The notes under the pieces are model-generated. The model saw nothing but the letters and a program-made list of their open reading frames with translations, was not told the origin of the DNA and ran no database searches. 62,176 nt of DNA. Source: Fimenecus sp964557975. GTDB taxonomy: Bacteria > Bacillota > Clostridia > Oscillospirales > Acutalibacteraceae. Of the stretch, positions 59,734 to 62,176 are shown piece after piece; the stretch's first letter is position 1; each line of letters begins with the position of its first letter. A program made the translations under genes and the position numbers. The stretch spans positions 1-62,176 of the forward strand of contig CAZLCG010000007.1 of NCBI GenBank assembly GCA_964557975.1, written 5' to 3'.

Positions 59734-60387
59734 ATGGATCTACAAAAGCATCATAAAGCGACATTCGACAATATTTCGCAGGAAAAGCGGGAAAGGATTA
59801 TAAATGCCGCTACGACCGAGTTTGCCCTCAAGGGCTTCGACAATGCGAACATAAACAATATCGCAAAAAAAGCGGACGTCAGCGTGGGCTCTCTGTATAA
59901 GTATTTTGAAAATAAGCAGGATTTGTTCCTGACAATCATACACTATAACATTTCCACCGTTGAGGATCTGCTTAAAGCCCTCGCCGTAAGCGATGAAGAC
60001 ATACTTTTAAAAGCGGAACGGATTATACGCACAATTCAAAGCTATTCAAAGCAAAATCCCCTTATTATTAAGCTGTATAATGTTATGACAAGTGAAAACA
60101 ATCCGAGATTTGCTTCACAGTTTGCCTATGAAATGGAGTCTATGAGCGCGAGAATTTACCGAATTGCCATTGAAGAGGGCAAAAAAACGGGCGACGTAAG
60201 GAGCGATATTGATTCGGCTTTTGCGGCCTATTTATTGGACAGCCTTTTTATGAGCCTTCAGTTCTCGTATGCGAGCGACTATTACAAGGAGCGTTTCAGG
60301 ATTTATAACGGAAACGATATACTTGATAAAGACGATTTTGTGGTTGAACAGTGCCTTAAATTCATTAAATCGGCGCTGAAAAAATAA
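59734..60387 (+). CDS. TetR/AcrR-family transcriptional regulator
   Basis: A 217-residue regulator. The N-terminal helix-turn-helix (about 17-64, NINNIAKKADVSVGSLYKYF) is typical TetR. The C-terminal ligand domain (70-217) is helical and not assignable to a ligand. It starts at ATG 59734 with AGGTGAAAG upstream. The sugar-kinase gene begins 17 bases after its stop, so the two are probably co-transcribed and the kinase is the likely target. Confidence 0.92.
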   Translation: MDLQKHHKATFDNISQEKRERIINAATTEFALKGFDNANINNIAKKADVSVGSLYKYFENKQDLFLTIIHYNISTVEDLLKALAVSDEDILLKAERIIRTIQSYSKQNPLIIKLYNVMTSENNPRFASQFAYEMESMSARIYRIAIEEGKKTGDVRSDIDSAFAAYLLDSLFMSLQFSYASDYYKERFRIYNGNDILDKDDFVVEQCLKFIKSALKK

Positions 60388-60404
60388 AATGCGGAGGTTT
60401 TATT

Positions 60405-62018
60405 ATGATTAACCCCATGTATGTAATTGCTTATGACATCGGCACAACGGGCGTTAAAACCTGTCTTTTCGCCGTTACCGACTCCATAAAGCTTCTATCT
60501 TCGGCAAGCGAAGGTTATAACCTTTATGTTTTGCCGAACGGCGGCGCCGAGCAAGACCCCGAAGAGTGGTGGGAGGCTATGCGGGCCAGCACAAAAGAGG
60601 TTATGAAAAAAACCAAAATTGACAAAAAGGACATTTCGGGAATATCCTTCTGCTCGCAAATGCAGGGCGTTGTTCTCGTTGATAAGAACGCAAACGCCAT
60701 AAGACGCGCTTTCAGCTACATGGATCAGCGCGCGGGCGCTCAGCTTAAAGCGTGTATGGGCGGAGGTCCGCAGATTGCGGGCGGCAACGTTGTAAAGGTT
60801 CTTGAAGCCCTCAAATACACGGGCGCGGCTCCGCTTTCCGTTAAAGACCCGGTCTGGAAATACAAATGGGTCGAAGACAACGAGCCGGAAAACTACAAAA
60901 AAATATATAAATGGCTCGACGTTAAGGAGTATCTTATAGCAAGAATGACGGGCGAGTTCGTTATGACCCACGACTCCGCGTTCTCCACTATGATATACGA
61001 TATAAAAAGAAAAACATGGAGTCCGCAGATGTGCAGGATGATAGGCATTAACGAAAGCCATCTTGCAAAAATCGTAAAGTCGACCGACCGTGTAGGCGCT
61101 TTGACTAAAAAGGCCGCTGACGAGCTTGAGCTTGAAGAGGGTACGTCTGTTTTCGGCGGCGGCGGAGACGCGTCGCTCATAGGCGTCGGCGCGGGTGCGG
61201 TTGAGCTTGGCGACACCCATGTTTATTCGGGAACGTCGGGCTGGGTTTCGACGGTCGTTGACAAGTCCGTTGTCGATACAAGCGCCATGGTTGCCGCGGT
61301 AGTCGGTGCAAAGGACGGTTACTATAACTATTTTGCCGAGCTTGAAACGGCGGCAAAATGCGTAGAATGGGTCAAGGACCATTTAGCTCTTGACGAAATT
61401 GACATATACCTTGACAAGAGCCACAACCTAAAGCACCTGAAAGGCGATTACGAAACGGTCTACACGAACCTTTACGAATATATGATGGCCGTTGTCGAAA
61501 CCGTTCCCGCAGGCTCAAACGGCGTTGTGTTCACACCATGGCTTCACGGCAACCGCTGTCCGTTTGAGGATCCGAACGCAAGAGGTATGTTCTTTAACAT
61601 AAGCCTTGAAACCGGAAAATCCGAAATGATACGTGCGGTCGTTGAGGGCGTATGTTTCCATATGAGATGGTTCCTTGAAACGCAGGATAAAAAGATCAAG
61701 ACCTCAAATACAATAAGGTTTGTCGGCGGAGGCGCGTTAAACGACGTTACCTGTCAGATTTTATCCGACTGTACGGGCAGAATTGTCGAAACCGTTGAAA
61801 GTCCGCAGAACATAGGCGCTGTCGGCGCGGCTATTACTATTGCCGTAGGCACAGGGCTTATTAAGGACATAACGGACGCCAAGAAAATGATTCCCGCCTC
61901 AAAGGTATTTAAGCCTAACCCTGCAAACAAGGCGGTTTACGACAGAAACTATAAGGTATACACAAACCTTTATAAATGCAATAAAGAGAACTTCGCAATT
62001 CTAAACGGTCAGAATTAG
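60405..62018 (+). CDS. FGGY-family carbohydrate kinase (xylulokinase-like)
   Basis: A 537-residue sugar kinase of the FGGY family. The N-terminal phosphate-binding AYDIGTTGVKTCLF, a QDPEEWW segment, SYMDQRAG, the GGGGDASLIGVGAG and SGTSGW loops, and the late RFVGGGALNDVTCQIL are all in place. The pattern is nearest to xylulokinase; related kinases for ribulose, fuculose or glycerol cannot be excluded. No isomerase or transporter is in the remaining window, so the pathway is unproven. It is paired with the TetR gene. Confidence 0.9.
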   Translation: MINPMYVIAYDIGTTGVKTCLFAVTDSIKLLSSASEGYNLYVLPNGGAEQDPEEWWEAMRASTKEVMKKTKIDKKDISGISFCSQMQGVVLVDKNANAIRRAFSYMDQRAGAQLKACMGGGPQIAGGNVVKVLEALKYTGAAPLSVKDPVWKYKWVEDNEPENYKKIYKWLDVKEYLIARMTGEFVMTHDSAFSTMIYDIKRKTWSPQMCRMIGINESHLAKIVKSTDRVGALTKKAADELELEEGTSVFGGGGDASLIGVGAGAVELGDTHVYSGTSGWVSTVVDKSVVDTSAMVAAVVGAKDGYYNYFAELETAAKCVEWVKDHLALDEIDIYLDKSHNLKHLKGDYETVYTNLYEYMMAVVETVPAGSNGVVFTPWLHGNRCPFEDPNARGMFFNISLETGKSEMIRAVVEGVCFHMRWFLETQDKKIKTSNTIRFVGGGALNDVTCQILSDCTGRIVETVESPQNIGAVGAAITIAVGTGLIKDITDAKKMIPASKVFKPNPANKAVYDRNYKVYTNLYKCNKENFAILNGQN

Positions 62019-62020
62019 TT

Positions 62021-62050
62021 AAAGGAGCGGTTTGCCGCTCCTTTGTTTTG
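62021..62050 (+). terminator. Terminator of the TetR-kinase operon
   Basis: A perfect ten-base stem AAAGGAGCGG / CCGCTCCTTT (62021-62030, 62035-62044), then GTTTTG. The remaining 126 bases hold no gene that I can support. Confidence 0.85.
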
Positions 62051-62176
62051 TACGGTTTTTTGTCTGTCGGCTTAAAATTTTCAAAAAGGTTCTTGACGGC
62101 GCTCGCGAAACAGTGCTCATTAAAAGCCGTCCGTTTCCGCTCCGTCTTTGAGGGAACGGAAAGATACCTCATCAGG

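Noticed and set aside
60495..61382. 295-residue antisense frame over the FGGY kinase
   Set aside because: It is a codon-bias shadow of a conserved kinase gene with no motif of its own.
61915..62172. Minus-strand 85-residue frame at the window end
   Set aside because: It overlaps the kinase 3' end and its terminator in antisense and has no plausible ribosome site within view.
1..62176. CRISPR arrays, tRNA/rRNA genes, transposases or prophage genes
   Set aside because: No regular direct repeats, no tRNA-like cloverleaf with CCA or GGTTC-type arm that I could recognise, and no mobile-element proteins among the frames.

Overview
The window reads as chromosome of an anaerobic, gut-type Clostridium-class Firmicute, most likely an Oscillospirales/Ruminococcaceae-like lineage. 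The reasons are a V-type ATPase operon, a PolC-type replicase, classic Firmicute gene strings (infC-rpmI-rplT; plsX-rnc-smc-ftsY; pyrH-frr-uppS-cdsA-dxr-rseP-ispG-polC), AGGAGG-type ribosome sites, an oxygen-sensitive radical-SAM maturase, a dockerin-bearing secreted protein and host/plant glycan enzymes. The taxonomic placement is inference. I see no IS element, phage, CRISPR array, rRNA or tRNA.

Layout. 140-8834 (+): a nine-gene V/A-type ATPase operon in the order G/H-like, C, I, K, F, E, A, B, D. 8934-12157: a 26-cysteine protein of unknown function, a HAD phosphatase, a radical-SAM maturase on the minus strand, and a DtxR regulator divergent from it with a palindrome over its promoter. 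12247-12374: a palindrome-rich intergenic stretch with an orphan terminator. 12416-18564 (-): histidine operon hisZ-G-D-C-B-A-I-E, tightly coupled but lacking hisH and hisF. 18696-28875 (-): pyrH-frr, a terminator, then uppS-cdsA-dxr-rseP-ispG-polC. 29074-31923 (+): an N-acetylhexosamine-1-kinase-like protein and a GH35 beta-galactosidase. 32228-34289 (-): an ECF sigma factor, a probable membrane anti-sigma (DUF4367-like) and a secreted protein. 34463-56228 (-): one long gene string from infC down to leuS, ending in a 37-codon ORF, a secreted alpha/beta hydrolase and a secreted transglutaminase-like protein with a dockerin. 56548-62018: a small membrane protein, a domain-permuted GH3 glycosidase (-), and a TetR regulator with an FGGY sugar kinase (+).

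The most unusual observations: (1) PolC is 1263 residues and has no DEDD 3'-5' exonuclease inserted in its PHP domain, while all nine PHP metal-ligand positions are present. The replicase may therefore proofread through PHP, in trans, or not at all. (2) The ECF sigma operon and the secreted gene downstream carry the same promoter-like element, GGTTCA-N17-CGGATA, which defines a probable self-regulated mini-regulon. (3) FtsY carries a long acidic tail at its C terminus that ends in a basic/aromatic motif resembling the N terminus of E. coli FtsY. (4) infC probably starts at a non-canonical AUC codon behind an L20-type attenuated leader. (5) The his operon lacks both subunits of imidazole-glycerol-phosphate synthase. 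(6) A dockerin is attached to a transglutaminase-like domain.

How the genes work together: most of the window is core growth machinery (translation, replication, chromosome segregation, secretion targeting, isoprenoid and phospholipid synthesis, histidine synthesis). Accessory islands for glycan use (GH35/kinase, GH3, FGGY kinase) and for envelope sensing and secretion (sigma/anti-sigma module, dockerin protein, secreted hydrolase) lie between the core blocks. Several starts were moved from the longest reading frame to the ATG, GTG or TTG best served by a ribosome-binding site; the evidence fields say where.
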